DNA of 64,000 bases from positions 1-64,000 of the forward strand of contig CALKGI010000005.1 in assembly GCA_938085045.1 (NCBI GenBank), written 5' to 3'. The stretch's first letter is position 1. Every line of letters begins with the position of its first letter. The notes beneath the pieces are model-generated. The model did not search any database. It worked only from the letters and a program-made list of their open reading frames with translations, and was not told the DNA's origin. Of the stretch, positions 27,257-41,657 are shown piece by piece. The translations under genes and the position numbers were made by a program. The DNA is from an uncultured Alteromonadaceae bacterium. GTDB taxonomy: Bacteria; Pseudomonadota; Gammaproteobacteria; Enterobacterales; Alteromonadaceae.

Positions 27257-27943
27257 CTAGCGACGGTACCGCCCTTTCTTTTTATACTTTTTACCATGTT
27301 TGTTTTTATGTTTTTGCACTTCGCGCACAATCTTGGTGCTAACCACCTGTGCCAGCGGCAATTGTAACCCATTTTCACCAACCGTTATGGTTTTAGTACT
27401 GACGCCGCCGTAGATATGCCAAACATTTAAGTTGTACTGGCCCGGCGGTACATTGTCTATGGTAAAACTGCCCTTTTCATCGGTCACGGCAAAATAGTGG
27501 TTATCGAGTACCACAATGTCGAGGATCATTTTTTGGTGGATATTGCAGTAAACCTTATACATGCCGGTATCGGTGTATTGCACTTCGCGAAAATCACCTT
27601 TGGGATAACGGCCCAAATCAAAGCTTTTTTTCTTTTCGGTGCTGAACACGTTGTGATCTAATTCATCTTGATTAAAAAAGTGTACCACCTGCCCCTTAAC
27701 AATCGGCATGAGGCGAGGGAAAAACCGTTTCTCTTTTTGGTTGATTTTAATCGCGTTACTTTTCGCCTCGGTGGCAAGCACAGTATCAATACCACTAAGG
27801 TAAACTACGGCATACTGCGCACTATCAAACGCCTTGCGTCCGCCCTTTTTCATCACTTCGATTTGACCCGAGACCGTTGCACCAAGCGAAGACCAAGACA
27901 GGCACGAGGCCAACATAAGACAACCGATAAAATATTTGTTCAT
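27257..27943 (-). CDS. Exported cupredoxin-like protein with carboxypeptidase-regulatory-like domain
   Basis: A 228-residue exported protein. A signal peptide is followed by a cupredoxin-like beta domain with candidate copper ligands in the order DHNVFS (His), YCNIHQKM (Cys, His, Met). A CarboxypepD_reg-like beta domain (SFTIDNVPPGQYNLNVWH) comes next, and the tail is very basic (KNKHGKKYKKKGRYRR). Similar proteins are annotated as methylamine-utilisation-like. The ATG at 27943 is chosen because it precedes a normal signal peptide; a TTG 42 bases upstream gives a poor N-terminus. It lies just upstream of the sensor cyclase. Electron transfer or copper sensing is inferred from the ligand set. 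Confidence 0.75.
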   Translation of the reverse strand: MNKYFIGCLMLASCLSWSSLGATVSGQIEVMKKGGRKAFDSAQYAVVYLSGIDTVLATEAKSNAIKINQKEKRFFPRLMPIVKGQVVHFFNQDELDHNVFSTEKKKSFDLGRYPKGDFREVQYTDTGMYKVYCNIHQKMILDIVVLDNHYFAVTDEKGSFTIDNVPPGQYNLNVWHIYGGVSTKTITVGENGLQLPLAQVVSTKIVREVQKHKNKHGKKYKKKGRYRR

Positions 27944-28075
27944 ATTCAGCAAATTTGAGAAATTAGATTCCTTGGAGTATGACAAAGTCTAGTGGTTGTC
28001 GCAAATGCCCGGTGCTAATCCCGGGGCAATGCACAGGTAAGTCGCATCTATAAAACCCCATAATTGAACAAACAG

Positions 28076-28148
28076 ATTGTCGACAATAATCAATATTATT
28101 TAACTTTAAATGGATTAACTCATAATTAAATGATAAATTGTCGACAAT
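28076..28148. promoter_or_regulatory. Pair of ATTGTCGACAAT palindromes upstream of the PQ-loop-like gene
   Basis: The perfect 12-bp palindrome ATTGTCGACAAT occurs at 28076-28087 and again at 28137-28148, with centres 61 bp apart. The second copy ends 16 bases before the start codon. A shorter TTGTCGACAA (28699-28708) lies inside the gene. The arrangement suggests an operator for a dimeric repressor of unknown identity. Confidence 0.6.
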
Positions 28149-28164
28149 CACAACGGAGGAAGTT

Positions 28165-28848
28165 ATGTATCAGCTCGCAGGTTCAATCAATACCATCATG
28201 ATTTTTGTCAGTTTACTCGGTGTTTTCGCCCAGTTAAAACTGGTTTGGCAGCGCAAAAAAAACGGCCAATTAAACCCAGAAATAGGTCGGCCTACCGAAC
28301 TGTTATCACTCAATCAATTCAGTGTCAGTTTTCTCGCCTATTTTTCATTTTTTGTTTACGGTTATTCCATCACCCCATTTAACCATTTTATCGTCTGGCC
28401 CCGGCTGATAGCCTCATTGCTGGTGATGTGGATATTATTTGAGATATTACGTGACCGCAAAACCCGTTCTACTCGGGTGATGTTTAGCATGTCGATTGTG
28501 TGTTTAATTGCCGGTCTAATTGGATTGATATTTAACCAACAATTCGATGATTCTGGCAAAACCATTTCGAGCGTATTAATCGTCACCATCACGGCGTTTT
28601 TGGCACAGGGTTACTTTCATCAAATCAAACTCATCATCCAAAACCGTCAAACCGGTGCGGTGTCTATTCGAATGAGTCAGTTTATTTTATTAATGGATTT
28701 GTCGACAATCGCCTTTGCGCTAACCATGCCATTAAGTGACAGTTGGCCTCTGATGTTATTGGCTGTGGTCAGTGGTATCACCAAGCTGGTGATTATGTAT
28801 TTATTTCGCTGGGTGAGAGTTGGGACGAGAAAACCCGAAGCACTGTAA
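28165..28848 (+). CDS. PQ-loop/SemiSWEET-like polytopic membrane protein
   Basis: A 227-residue membrane protein with about seven hydrophobic segments. Two related repeats are visible, FAQLKLVWQRKKNG with following LSLNQFSVSFLAY, and FHQIKLIIQNRQTGAVSIRMSQF. This helix-loop repeat resembles the PQ-loop fold of SWEET and related transporters, although the Pro-Gln itself is not preserved. The start at 28165 has an excellent GGAGGA ribosome-binding site; the earlier frame start at 28138 lies within the palindrome. The substrate is unknown. Two copies of the ATTGTCGACAAT palindrome upstream suggest repressor control. Confidence 0.6.
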   Translation: MYQLAGSINTIMIFVSLLGVFAQLKLVWQRKKNGQLNPEIGRPTELLSLNQFSVSFLAYFSFFVYGYSITPFNHFIVWPRLIASLLVMWILFEILRDRKTRSTRVMFSMSIVCLIAGLIGLIFNQQFDDSGKTISSVLIVTITAFLAQGYFHQIKLIIQNRQTGAVSIRMSQFILLMDLSTIAFALTMPLSDSWPLMLLAVVSGITKLVIMYLFRWVRVGTRKPEAL

Positions 28849-28884
28849 TCAGATACGGCATAAACCCGCCTATACAAGGGCAAC

Positions 28885-28902
28885 GTAGGGGATTGCCCCT
28901 AC
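28885..28902. repeat. Short palindromic intergenic repeat GTAGGGG-N4-CCCCTAC
   Basis: A 7-bp perfect stem with a 4-base loop sits in the space between two convergent genes. It matches the style of dispersed REP-like repeats elsewhere in the window. Confidence 0.6.
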
Positions 28903-28940
28903 GCCACCAAAGAACCTTCATCGATACAAAGACGAGACAA

Positions 28941-30392
28941 TCACAATTGCGCCAAACCCCAAAAAAACGCCACCATAGCGGTGAAACTCAGCAACATAAT
29001 ATAAGTAAAACCAATCATGCCGAATTTAACGAATGTGAAAAAGTAACCTTGCTTATACACGCGTTTTTGCATGATGAACAAATAGATGGGCACCCATATG
29101 CTCAAACCGACAACAATATTTTCAACCATGTCACCCGCATCAGGGTACGTTTGATAAATGTTCTCATACAAAGTCGACAACATAGCCATCATCATCAGCA
29201 CCACAAACATAAAGGCATGACTGTGCAGCGCCACTGTTAAGTGTTCCATGTAAAAACGCTTTGAAAAAATGAAAAATACCTTAAGCAGCAGTGCAAACAG
29301 CGGTAACAAAAAGAACATCATTTGCGGTAACAAACCCAGCATTTGTTTAACTAGCGGTCCGGCATCTTGCAAAAAAGCCACTTTGGCTTTGGCTTCAAGC
29401 TCATCAAAAAAAACTTTCAACTTCTTATTGGTTTCATCCGACAGAAACTCAAATTGAGGGCTGAGATTCCATGAAAAATTGGATTTATCACTGCTCGATG
29501 ACGACTCATCTGCTGCGTCAACCGCCAGCTCACCGCTAAGTAACTGCGCTTTTTTAAGTTCTAGGGCCTGCTTGCGCTCCTCATCTTTTTCAGATGGTTC
29601 ATATTTTGGTAGGCTTTGTTTATGCTCTAGACGCTCTAGTTTTCGCTCCACTTTATGAATCGCAGCCAATCTTGGGTCTTCATCGAGGTTCATTTCAATC
29701 ATAGAAACCGCTGAAATTAACGCCTGCTTTTGAATCACCTCCCCAGGTTCTGGTTCGTAACCCGGCTGAGATTCTTTTTCTACAATGTCATCAATCTCGT
29801 CCTGAATCTCCTTAATGCTCTCTTTTAACTCTGTGCGTGTGTTTTCTCTATCGAGCACTAATTTATCGAGTTTTGCTTGATCTTCGGCAACTACGACATA
29901 ATCTTTGGCCGCCATTTTCGCTTTCAGTGAATCAATATCTTTACTAATAACACTGATAGACTCGATATTGCTTTGCTGAAAATGCTTTAAATCTTTAACC
30001 GAATCATCGGTAAAAAAGCCCAAAAACAAAAAGAATACGATGCTAACAAAGAAATACAACCTAATGGGTGGTACGTAATGTACTCGCCGGCCACGAAAAT
30101 ATTCATTGGTTAAAAACCCGGGCCTGAATATTAACGGCACTATGGTGCGCCCTGCGCGAGAATCAAAACCAAAAATATCATCGAGAATGTGCATAACCAC
30201 CGAACCGAAAAAGCGGATCACCGACATTTCGGGCTGACCACAACGTCCACAAAAAGGTCCATCCAGAACAAAACCGCAGTTCTCACACAATTTATCTGCA
30301 TCGTCTCTTTTAATGGGTCCCAAATTATTTTGCTCAGCGCCGGGCGGCAATGGGTTCATTGGGGCATTTGCGGTAATCACTTCGTTCGACAT
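28941..30392 (-). CDS. DUF3667 membrane protein with N-terminal zinc ribbon
   Basis: A 483-residue protein of the DUF3667 type. An N-terminal zinc ribbon is clear (CENCG and CGRCG near residues 35-52). A membrane helix (IRLYFFVSIVFFLFLG) is followed by a long, charged, mostly coiled-coil region (about residues 130-310), then four hydrophobic segments near the C-terminus. No function is established for the family. It converges on the PQ-loop-like gene, and a separate rhomboid gene diverges upstream. Confidence 0.8.
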   Translation of the reverse strand: MSNEVITANAPMNPLPPGAEQNNLGPIKRDDADKLCENCGFVLDGPFCGRCGQPEMSVIRFFGSVVMHILDDIFGFDSRAGRTIVPLIFRPGFLTNEYFRGRRVHYVPPIRLYFFVSIVFFLFLGFFTDDSVKDLKHFQQSNIESISVISKDIDSLKAKMAAKDYVVVAEDQAKLDKLVLDRENTRTELKESIKEIQDEIDDIVEKESQPGYEPEPGEVIQKQALISAVSMIEMNLDEDPRLAAIHKVERKLERLEHKQSLPKYEPSEKDEERKQALELKKAQLLSGELAVDAADESSSSSDKSNFSWNLSPQFEFLSDETNKKLKVFFDELEAKAKVAFLQDAGPLVKQMLGLLPQMMFFLLPLFALLLKVFFIFSKRFYMEHLTVALHSHAFMFVVLMMMAMLSTLYENIYQTYPDAGDMVENIVVGLSIWVPIYLFIMQKRVYKQGYFFTFVKFGMIGFTYIMLLSFTAMVAFFWGLAQL

Positions 30393-30508
30393 AAAATAGA
30401 TAACTCTTGGGGGGAGGCTGTATCATTTTGTAAAGATTATAAACTTAACCCTTATTTATAAAAAGGTTAAACTGGCCTTAAAGTTGTAAGAAATAGCGAA
30501 AAAACACC

Positions 30509-31060
30509 ATGAAAGAGATGACATCAGGCACAAAAATACTGCTCAGCAGCGCGGCACTTATGTGGTTGATTGAAATAATTAACACACTTTTTAATCACCA
30601 GTTTTCGCATTTCGGCATTGTTCCCAGAGAACTTAGCGGCCTTATCGGCATTGTACTCTCACCCTTTTTGCATTGGAGCTTGCCACACCTTATTGGTAAT
30701 ACCATCCCATTTTTAGTCCTTGGTTTTTTAGTGCATCAGAGTAAGCAACTGCTGTTCGTTAGTTTGGTTGTGACATTTGGTGGTGGCCTGTTGGTATGGC
30801 TATTTGCACGAGATGCAGCCCATGCCGGCGCATCAGGTTTAATTATGGGTTATTTTGGTTTTCTCATCAGTCACGGTCTTTTTACCCGTTCGATACGCAG
30901 TATTTTGATTAGCGTCGTCGCGGTAATATTTTATGGCGGTATCGTCTTTAGCCTGCTTGATTTTCGCTCGCACATCAGTTTTGAAGGGCACATCTTTGGT
31001 TTCATTGCCGGAGTAGCGGCGGCTTGGCACATTGGTAAATCTAAAAAACCAAATACCTAA
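30509..31060 (+). CDS. Rhomboid-family intramembrane serine protease
   Basis: A compact 183-residue rhomboid with about six membrane helices. The catalytic serine is in AGASGLIMG (GxSG motif) and the catalytic histidine is in SFEGHIFGFIAG near the C-terminus. Upstream, HWSLPHLIGNTIPFLVLG has the conserved His and Asn of the rhomboid core. Rhomboids cut membrane proteins within or near the lipid bilayer. No substrate is suggested by the neighbours. The first ATG has a weak ribosome-binding site; an ATG three codons later is possible. Confidence 0.88.
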   Translation: MKEMTSGTKILLSSAALMWLIEIINTLFNHQFSHFGIVPRELSGLIGIVLSPFLHWSLPHLIGNTIPFLVLGFLVHQSKQLLFVSLVVTFGGGLLVWLFARDAAHAGASGLIMGYFGFLISHGLFTRSIRSILISVVAVIFYGGIVFSLLDFRSHISFEGHIFGFIAGVAAAWHIGKSKKPNT

Positions 31061-31156
31061 ATTAAGGTTTTTTTTGACACTGGCGAAAAAAGGTATCTTA
31101 GGCAATACTTGGGCACAAGCAGCCATACTGGCTCTTGATTATTCAAGCAAGGTATC

Positions 31157-33832
31157 ATGACACAACAGCTCGCCAGTTCGGCAACCACACAAGCGTTTTC
31201 ATCGTTAAAAAACGCCGAGTTTCGGCCATTAATATTTATCGTATCTATCGGCATTTTGCTGACCATTATTGTCAGCACCTTAATGTATACCTCGCATCAA
31301 TCCTATAAAAGAACAGAGTTTGACTTAGTTGGCGCTCAATATGCCAATTTACTGCAAAACGGCCTTGACCGTAATATCAATGCGCTCAAGTTTACCGGCG
31401 ATTTTTTTAACTATTCGTCTGAGGTAACAAGAGCAGAGTTTGCCGAATTCACTAAAAAAGCTCTCGCCCGCTATCCCGACATTCATGCCTTCGCCTGGAC
31501 CCCATTAATATCAGACGAGCAACGCCCATATTTCGAAAATAAAGCACAAGCCGAAGGATTCAACGAGTTTACCTTTACCCGAAAAAATTCCGCCGGACAA
31601 ATGGTCAAAACCGAACCATTGCCAGAGTATGTTGTGGCTTATTATATCGAACCAATGCAAGGCAATGAATTGGCTCTGGGCTATACCATTAACACCCAAC
31701 AAGCCCGCTCACAAGCCATCAATAAAGCGTTTTCTAGCGCAGCGTTAACAGTATCGGCTGGCATTAAACTGGTTCAAGAATCCGCAGACGAACTGAGTGT
31801 ATTGTTACTTTTACCCCTGTACGAAAAAGGGATAGTCCCAAGTCCTGCTTCAAGATTAGAAAAACGTAAAGGGTTGGTCGTTGAGGTGATCAAAATAGGC
31901 CGTTTCTTTGAACATTCCGTCAGAGAATTACCGTTTTTTGGCGTGGATGTTTATCTTTATGACATCACTGACGACAAAGAACATTCGTTATTATATTTCC
32001 ATCCGGCCGACAAGCAACAAGGCACAACCCAACCCCTTTTAAACAAAACACAGCTTGAGAGTGGTTTACACAGCACAATTAACCTCTCGATAGCCGACCG
32101 ACAATGGCAAGTGTATTTTTCACCAACGGCGCAATACCAGCATGAAGACTTAATAATCGAGCAATTGGCAATCATCACCACAGGTTTAGGTTTTACCGCT
32201 TTGCTCGGCATACTGTTGTGGCAAAAAATTAACTTTAACCAAAACATTTGCCAATCTAACCTTAAGTTGCAACGTCAAATAGATGAGCGCAACAAGGCCG
32301 AAAATCAAGCCAATAAAATGACAGAATACTTAGACACCGTATTGTTAAACTTGCCCATCGGCGTGTCGATACTTGAAGGGCCAGATTTGCGTTGTGTTAG
32401 AGTAAATCCGACCATGGCAACGCTAAGTGATATGACCCGAGATGATTATTTAGACAAACCACTGTCACAGATATTATCCAAGTCACAAACCCGGTTTATT
32501 AACCAATTACACAAAGTATTAAAAACCGGACTGCCTATCGTTCATCAAGAATTCACTCAAACATTACCCGGGCAATCGAAAGAACCGCTATTTTTGATTG
32601 AATGGCACATTCCCATCAGAAGGCCAGACGAAGGTGCTAGTGCGATAGTGTCAGTAATGTTAGATATATCAGAGTTGAAAAACACCCAAGAACAGCTTGG
32701 ACAAAGCGCTAAACTCGAAGCACTAGGTACTTTGGCAGGCGGCATCGCTCATGATTTTAACAACATATTGGCAGCCATATTGGGCAATACCGAAATCGCC
32801 CAGATGACGCTAGACCAAGACAACCCCGCACGTAATTACCTGTCTAACATCGAAAAATCTGCCGTGCGGGCCGCCAATCTGGTCAAACAGATTTTGACCT
32901 TTAGCCGCATGCAAAGCACAGAGCTAAACGCAATGGACCTGTCTCAATGCATACGAGATTCATTGAGCACAATCAGAGCCACATTGCCGAAAAACATCAT
33001 CATCGAACAACAACTGCCAGCACAATGCCCTTTAATTTTGACCAACAGCAGCCAAATTGAGCAGATAATGCTTAACCTGTACAACAATGCCGTGCACAGC
33101 ATAGAACCTGACGCGGGCACCATTCGGGTGATAGTGAAGGTCTTGCGACTCGAAAACCCGTCAGAAAACCTAGGATTGCAAGCTGGCGAATATGTGCGCC
33201 TAACAGTCATAGACAACGGCAAGGGCATCGCACCTGAGCACCTTGAACGTATGTTCGATCCGTTTTTTACCACCAAAGAAGTCGGCAAAGGCACCGGACT
33301 GGGTTTATCGGTGGTGCACGGTATTGTAGAGCGACATAATGGTAAAATTATCGTCAAAAGCCAGTTGTCTAAAGGCACCACATTTGCGCTTTACTTCCCA
33401 ACGGTGCAGACACAAGCTCACGTCACATCGCTGAAACACCCAGCACAAGAAAAAAATAACTCAGGGCAAAACAAGCACATTTTGTTGGTTGAAGATGAGG
33501 AAACTTTAATTAACCTCTATCAACAATACTTACAAAAACATGGCTATAAAGTCACAGTGGCGAAAAACGGAGTAGAGGCGCTTGAAGTATTTACAGCCAA
33601 TCCACAGCAAATTGATTTGGTGTTAACCGATCAGTCTATGCCAAAAATGACAGGCAAAGATTTGATTAAGGCTTTATTTAAAATTCGCCCCGATATACCG
33701 GTGATCCTCTCTACTGGTTATTCTGATGTGATGACCGACGAAGAAGCGCTACAAATGGGGATTAAGAAATATTTGGTTAAGCCGATTAAGTTGTCGGTGT
33801 TAGAGCGGTGTATTGTGGAGTGTTTGGGGTGA
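31157..33832 (+). CDS. Hybrid sensor histidine kinase with CHASE, PAS and receiver domains
   Basis: An 891-residue hybrid kinase. A membrane helix near residues 25-47, a CHASE periplasmic sensor domain (about 70-330), and a second helix (about 335-355) precede a coiled coil and a PAS domain (about 385-515). The HisKA site is GGIAHDFNNILAA; the ATPase domain has NAVHSI, DNGKGI and GKGTGLGLSVV. The C-terminal receiver has VDEDEE-like acid residues (LLVEDEE), the phospho-acceptor in LVLTDQSMP and the conserved lysine in YLVKPI. No response regulator with an output domain lies next to it, so its target is not evident here. All catalytic residues look intact. Confidence 0.88.
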   Translation: MTQQLASSATTQAFSSLKNAEFRPLIFIVSIGILLTIIVSTLMYTSHQSYKRTEFDLVGAQYANLLQNGLDRNINALKFTGDFFNYSSEVTRAEFAEFTKKALARYPDIHAFAWTPLISDEQRPYFENKAQAEGFNEFTFTRKNSAGQMVKTEPLPEYVVAYYIEPMQGNELALGYTINTQQARSQAINKAFSSAALTVSAGIKLVQESADELSVLLLLPLYEKGIVPSPASRLEKRKGLVVEVIKIGRFFEHSVRELPFFGVDVYLYDITDDKEHSLLYFHPADKQQGTTQPLLNKTQLESGLHSTINLSIADRQWQVYFSPTAQYQHEDLIIEQLAIITTGLGFTALLGILLWQKINFNQNICQSNLKLQRQIDERNKAENQANKMTEYLDTVLLNLPIGVSILEGPDLRCVRVNPTMATLSDMTRDDYLDKPLSQILSKSQTRFINQLHKVLKTGLPIVHQEFTQTLPGQSKEPLFLIEWHIPIRRPDEGASAIVSVMLDISELKNTQEQLGQSAKLEALGTLAGGIAHDFNNILAAILGNTEIAQMTLDQDNPARNYLSNIEKSAVRAANLVKQILTFSRMQSTELNAMDLSQCIRDSLSTIRATLPKNIIIEQQLPAQCPLILTNSSQIEQIMLNLYNNAVHSIEPDAGTIRVIVKVLRLENPSENLGLQAGEYVRLTVIDNGKGIAPEHLERMFDPFFTTKEVGKGTGLGLSVVHGIVERHNGKIIVKSQLSKGTTFALYFPTVQTQAHVTSLKHPAQEKNNSGQNKHILLVEDEETLINLYQQYLQKHGYKVTVAKNGVEALEVFTANPQQIDLVLTDQSMPKMTGKDLIKALFKIRPDIPVILSTGYSDVMTDEEALQMGIKKYLVKPIKLSVLERCIVECLG

Positions 33833-33925
33833 ATGGGGGTGATGAAGGTTAACAGTGGCTTCGTTAAAGGCCGGTGGTCTGGAGGCTACGCAACAGGGGA
33901 CAGATCAGTTGATGGCTTCACTATC

Positions 33926-33954
33926 AAAAAACCCGGCATTCGCCGGGTTTTTTT
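33926..33954. terminator. Bidirectional rho-independent terminator
   Basis: AAAAAACCCGGC, loop ATTC, GCCGGGTTTTTTT. The GC-rich stem flanked by A and T runs can stop both the hybrid kinase transcript and the convergent M4 protease transcript. Confidence 0.9.
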
Positions 33955-33976
33955 AATTTAAATCAACTTATTGATT

Positions 33977-36661
<2,685 letters not shown>

Positions 36662-38431
36662 CTACCCTTGTCGCCTCTCGGTACCATCCCAATTCGAGTC
36701 TACTCCATCGACCATGAACTGGGCAGAACGATGGTGATACTTGGCGGCAGTTTGATCTTTTGGATTACGTTTAAGCACTTGCTTAAATAAGTAGGCGGCT
36801 TCTTCAAAGTCTCTTTCAAAATACAAAGACATGGCTTGTTCATATATCTCTAACGAATCTTGCTTAAGGTCGATAGTATCAAAATCATCACCATCAAAAA
36901 TTTCAAGCACAGTGAGGGTTTTACTTTCGTCTTGAAGTTTGAGCTTACCCAGTGGCCGTTGGTTAAAAGCATTATCTGGTGAGAGCTTTTCAAAACACAA
37001 TTGACTCACCAATAAAGAGGCGCCATAAAGTTTGCTTAACCCTTCGAGCCGAGCGGCGAGTTTAACCGCATCAGATATCACAGTGCCATCCATGCGTTGT
37101 TCGTCGCCTATGGTGCCCAGCATAACATCGCCGGTATCGAGCCCAATACCAATTGAAATTGCCTGTTTTTGCTCTAATCCACGCTTTTCATTAAACAAAG
37201 AGATTTGCTTGAGGATTTCAATGGCGGCAATTACCGCATCATCAGGCGTGGTAGGAAACAACGCCATTACGGTATCGCCCAAAAACTTGTAAATAAATCC
37301 TTTATTACGATGAATAGACGGGATCACATAACTGAGATACTCATTAAGAAAATCGAAATTCTGCTTTGGTGTCATGTTGTCGGCAATTGCAGAAAAATCG
37401 CGAATATCCAAATACATCACAGTCATTTCAGCCTGAGTTTGGTCACCCAAGCGCACATTCAACACAGATTCATGTTGCAGATGCTTTAAAAACTCCACCG
37501 GAGCGAAACGAGTATAAGCTTCGGTGAGCCTACCCACATCTAACAGCGCCTGTAAACGTGCTAACAATTCAAGATCATCACAAGGTATCGCGATAAAATC
37601 ATTGGCGCCACACGAAAATCCTTGCGCCATAACCAAGGTCTGGTTGGTGTCGCCCAACAAAATAATCGGCAATTCATTAAGTGCATATAACTTGCGAATG
37701 GCCAATACAAACTCAAAACCATCAAGCTTTGCCATTTCTATATCGAGCATCACCAAATCAAACGCACCGCTTTGAATGCGTGCCATTGCAGTATCTTTGT
37801 TGGTAACACCACTTAATTGAAAACTACTGGCCGACAATTGATTCATTAACAACTGCTGGTTAATCGGTTGGGCAACCACCAACACTTGGTTCATGTCAGG
37901 ATTAATCTCTTTGGCTTGAAGTGTTTGGTTTTCAAGGCTTTGGGTTTGCGCGACCACTAGAGATGGTCCATCAGAGTCGTTGTTATCTGGTTTGCCGGTT
38001 TGAACAGAGGATAGGAGTGAAGTTTGAAGTGAGCCTTTTACTGGGTTTTCATCTACAGGCGGCGCTGGAATTGAATGAATATCGTTGGCCAGTTTAGATA
38101 TGCCTCTGGCACTGGTCACCACCAAATCAAGGTTATCTCGGGTTTCTTGCGATAACTGGCCAGTTGCTCCACCAATTAATGAACCGGTCAAACCAATGAT
38201 GCTATTAATAGGGGCTTTTAAGTTTTGAGCGGTTATTTCAAGCTGTTTATCTTTGCTTTTATTGGTTTGCAGCAGTTCTTCATTGAGGTTTTGTAACTGC
38301 GTGATCTTTTTAAGCTGGTTGCGGACAAATATCACCAAACCAACAATAACAAATACACACACAATCAATAATAAGGTTACAACAAAACTCATCGGATGCC
38401 TGTAGGGTAATTTAACAAAATTTATTGCCAT
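36662..38431 (-). CDS. Membrane-anchored receiver/class III cyclase with degenerate kinase-like segment
   Basis: A 589-residue protein with an N-terminal membrane helix, coiled coil, a segment resembling a histidine-kinase dimerisation helix (TAQNLKAPINSIIGLTG) but lacking the phosphorylated histidine, a receiver-like domain (about residues 190-310) and a class III cyclase domain (about 325-510). The receiver keeps the candidate phospho-acceptor in LVMLDIEM, but the usual KP lysine is replaced (IAIPCDD). The cyclase has YLDIRDFSAI, YKFLGDTVMALF and GTVISDAVKLAARLEGL. cAMP or cGMP production is expected. It lies between two paralogous secreted proteases, which suggests but does not show coordinated control. 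Confidence 0.82.
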   Translation of the reverse strand: MAINFVKLPYRHPMSFVVTLLLIVCVFVIVGLVIFVRNQLKKITQLQNLNEELLQTNKSKDKQLEITAQNLKAPINSIIGLTGSLIGGATGQLSQETRDNLDLVVTSARGISKLANDIHSIPAPPVDENPVKGSLQTSLLSSVQTGKPDNNDSDGPSLVVAQTQSLENQTLQAKEINPDMNQVLVVAQPINQQLLMNQLSASSFQLSGVTNKDTAMARIQSGAFDLVMLDIEMAKLDGFEFVLAIRKLYALNELPIILLGDTNQTLVMAQGFSCGANDFIAIPCDDLELLARLQALLDVGRLTEAYTRFAPVEFLKHLQHESVLNVRLGDQTQAEMTVMYLDIRDFSAIADNMTPKQNFDFLNEYLSYVIPSIHRNKGFIYKFLGDTVMALFPTTPDDAVIAAIEILKQISLFNEKRGLEQKQAISIGIGLDTGDVMLGTIGDEQRMDGTVISDAVKLAARLEGLSKLYGASLLVSQLCFEKLSPDNAFNQRPLGKLKLQDESKTLTVLEIFDGDDFDTIDLKQDSLEIYEQAMSLYFERDFEEAAYLFKQVLKRNPKDQTAAKYHHRSAQFMVDGVDSNWDGTERRQG

Positions 38432-38520
38432 AAATCGGCTACTGAATTTACCATAAAGTACCGCTACAACGCTATGTTATATATAGAGGTATATCGGGTT
38501 TATTTTGCTGTTAAACGAAA

Positions 38521-38550
38521 AAAAGGCAACCACGTGAATGGTTACCTTTT
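38521..38550 (-). terminator. Terminator downstream of protease copy 2
   Basis: AAAAGGCAACCA / TGGTTACCTTTT around a six-base loop, with one mismatch, and an eight-base A run (T run on the minus strand) at its low-coordinate side. It suits transcription ending after the 38620-40743 protease. Confidence 0.75.
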
Positions 38551-38619
38551 GCTTTTAAGTTTTAAATTTTACCGCGTTACTAGCGAGCTTCCCTGCCTGC
38601 GTTAAAATAAATTTCTTAT

Positions 38620-41226
<2,607 letters not shown>

Positions 41227-41640
41227 ATGCTACAGCTAGACAAAAACTTTTCGATACCATTGGCAGAAATAGAATTGACCGCCATTCGCGCTCAGGGTGC
41301 CGGTGGCCAAAACGTCAACAAGGTCTCGTCTGCTATTCATTTACGGTTTGACATTAAAGCCAGTTCATTGCCTGCACTCTTTAAAGAACGATTGTTGGCA
41401 CTAAAAGACAGCCGAGTCACCAAAAATGGTATTATCATCATTAAGGCCCAACAGTTTAGAACCCAAGAAATGAACCGCGATAACAGTTTGAAAAGGCTGG
41501 CGGAGTTAATCAATTCGGTGATGGTGGTTAATAAAGTGAGGCGGGCGACCAAACCTACTAGGGGTTCACAGACTCGCCGAATGGACAGTAAAACAAAGCG
41601 TGGTGCGGTGAAGAACAATCGCGGTAAAGTGAGTTTTTAA
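41227..41640 (+). CDS. arfB: Ribosome rescue factor ArfB (YaeJ)-like peptidyl-tRNA hydrolase
   Basis: A 137-residue release-factor-like protein. The GGQ motif is in RAQGAGGQNVNKVSSAI, followed by the class I domain-3 core and a highly basic C-terminal tail (TRRMDSKTKRGAVKNNRGK) that in ArfB enters the mRNA channel of stalled ribosomes. Length and tail match ArfB rather than full release factors. It frees peptide from ribosomes stalled without a stop codon. The ATG at 41227 gives the expected N-terminus; the longer frame upstream does not. It converges on the LOG-like gene. Confidence 0.88.
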   Translation: MLQLDKNFSIPLAEIELTAIRAQGAGGQNVNKVSSAIHLRFDIKASSLPALFKERLLALKDSRVTKNGIIIIKAQQFRTQEMNRDNSLKRLAELINSVMVVNKVRRATKPTRGSQTRRMDSKTKRGAVKNNRGKVSF

Positions 41641-41657
41641 TGATTTGTTGCAACCCA

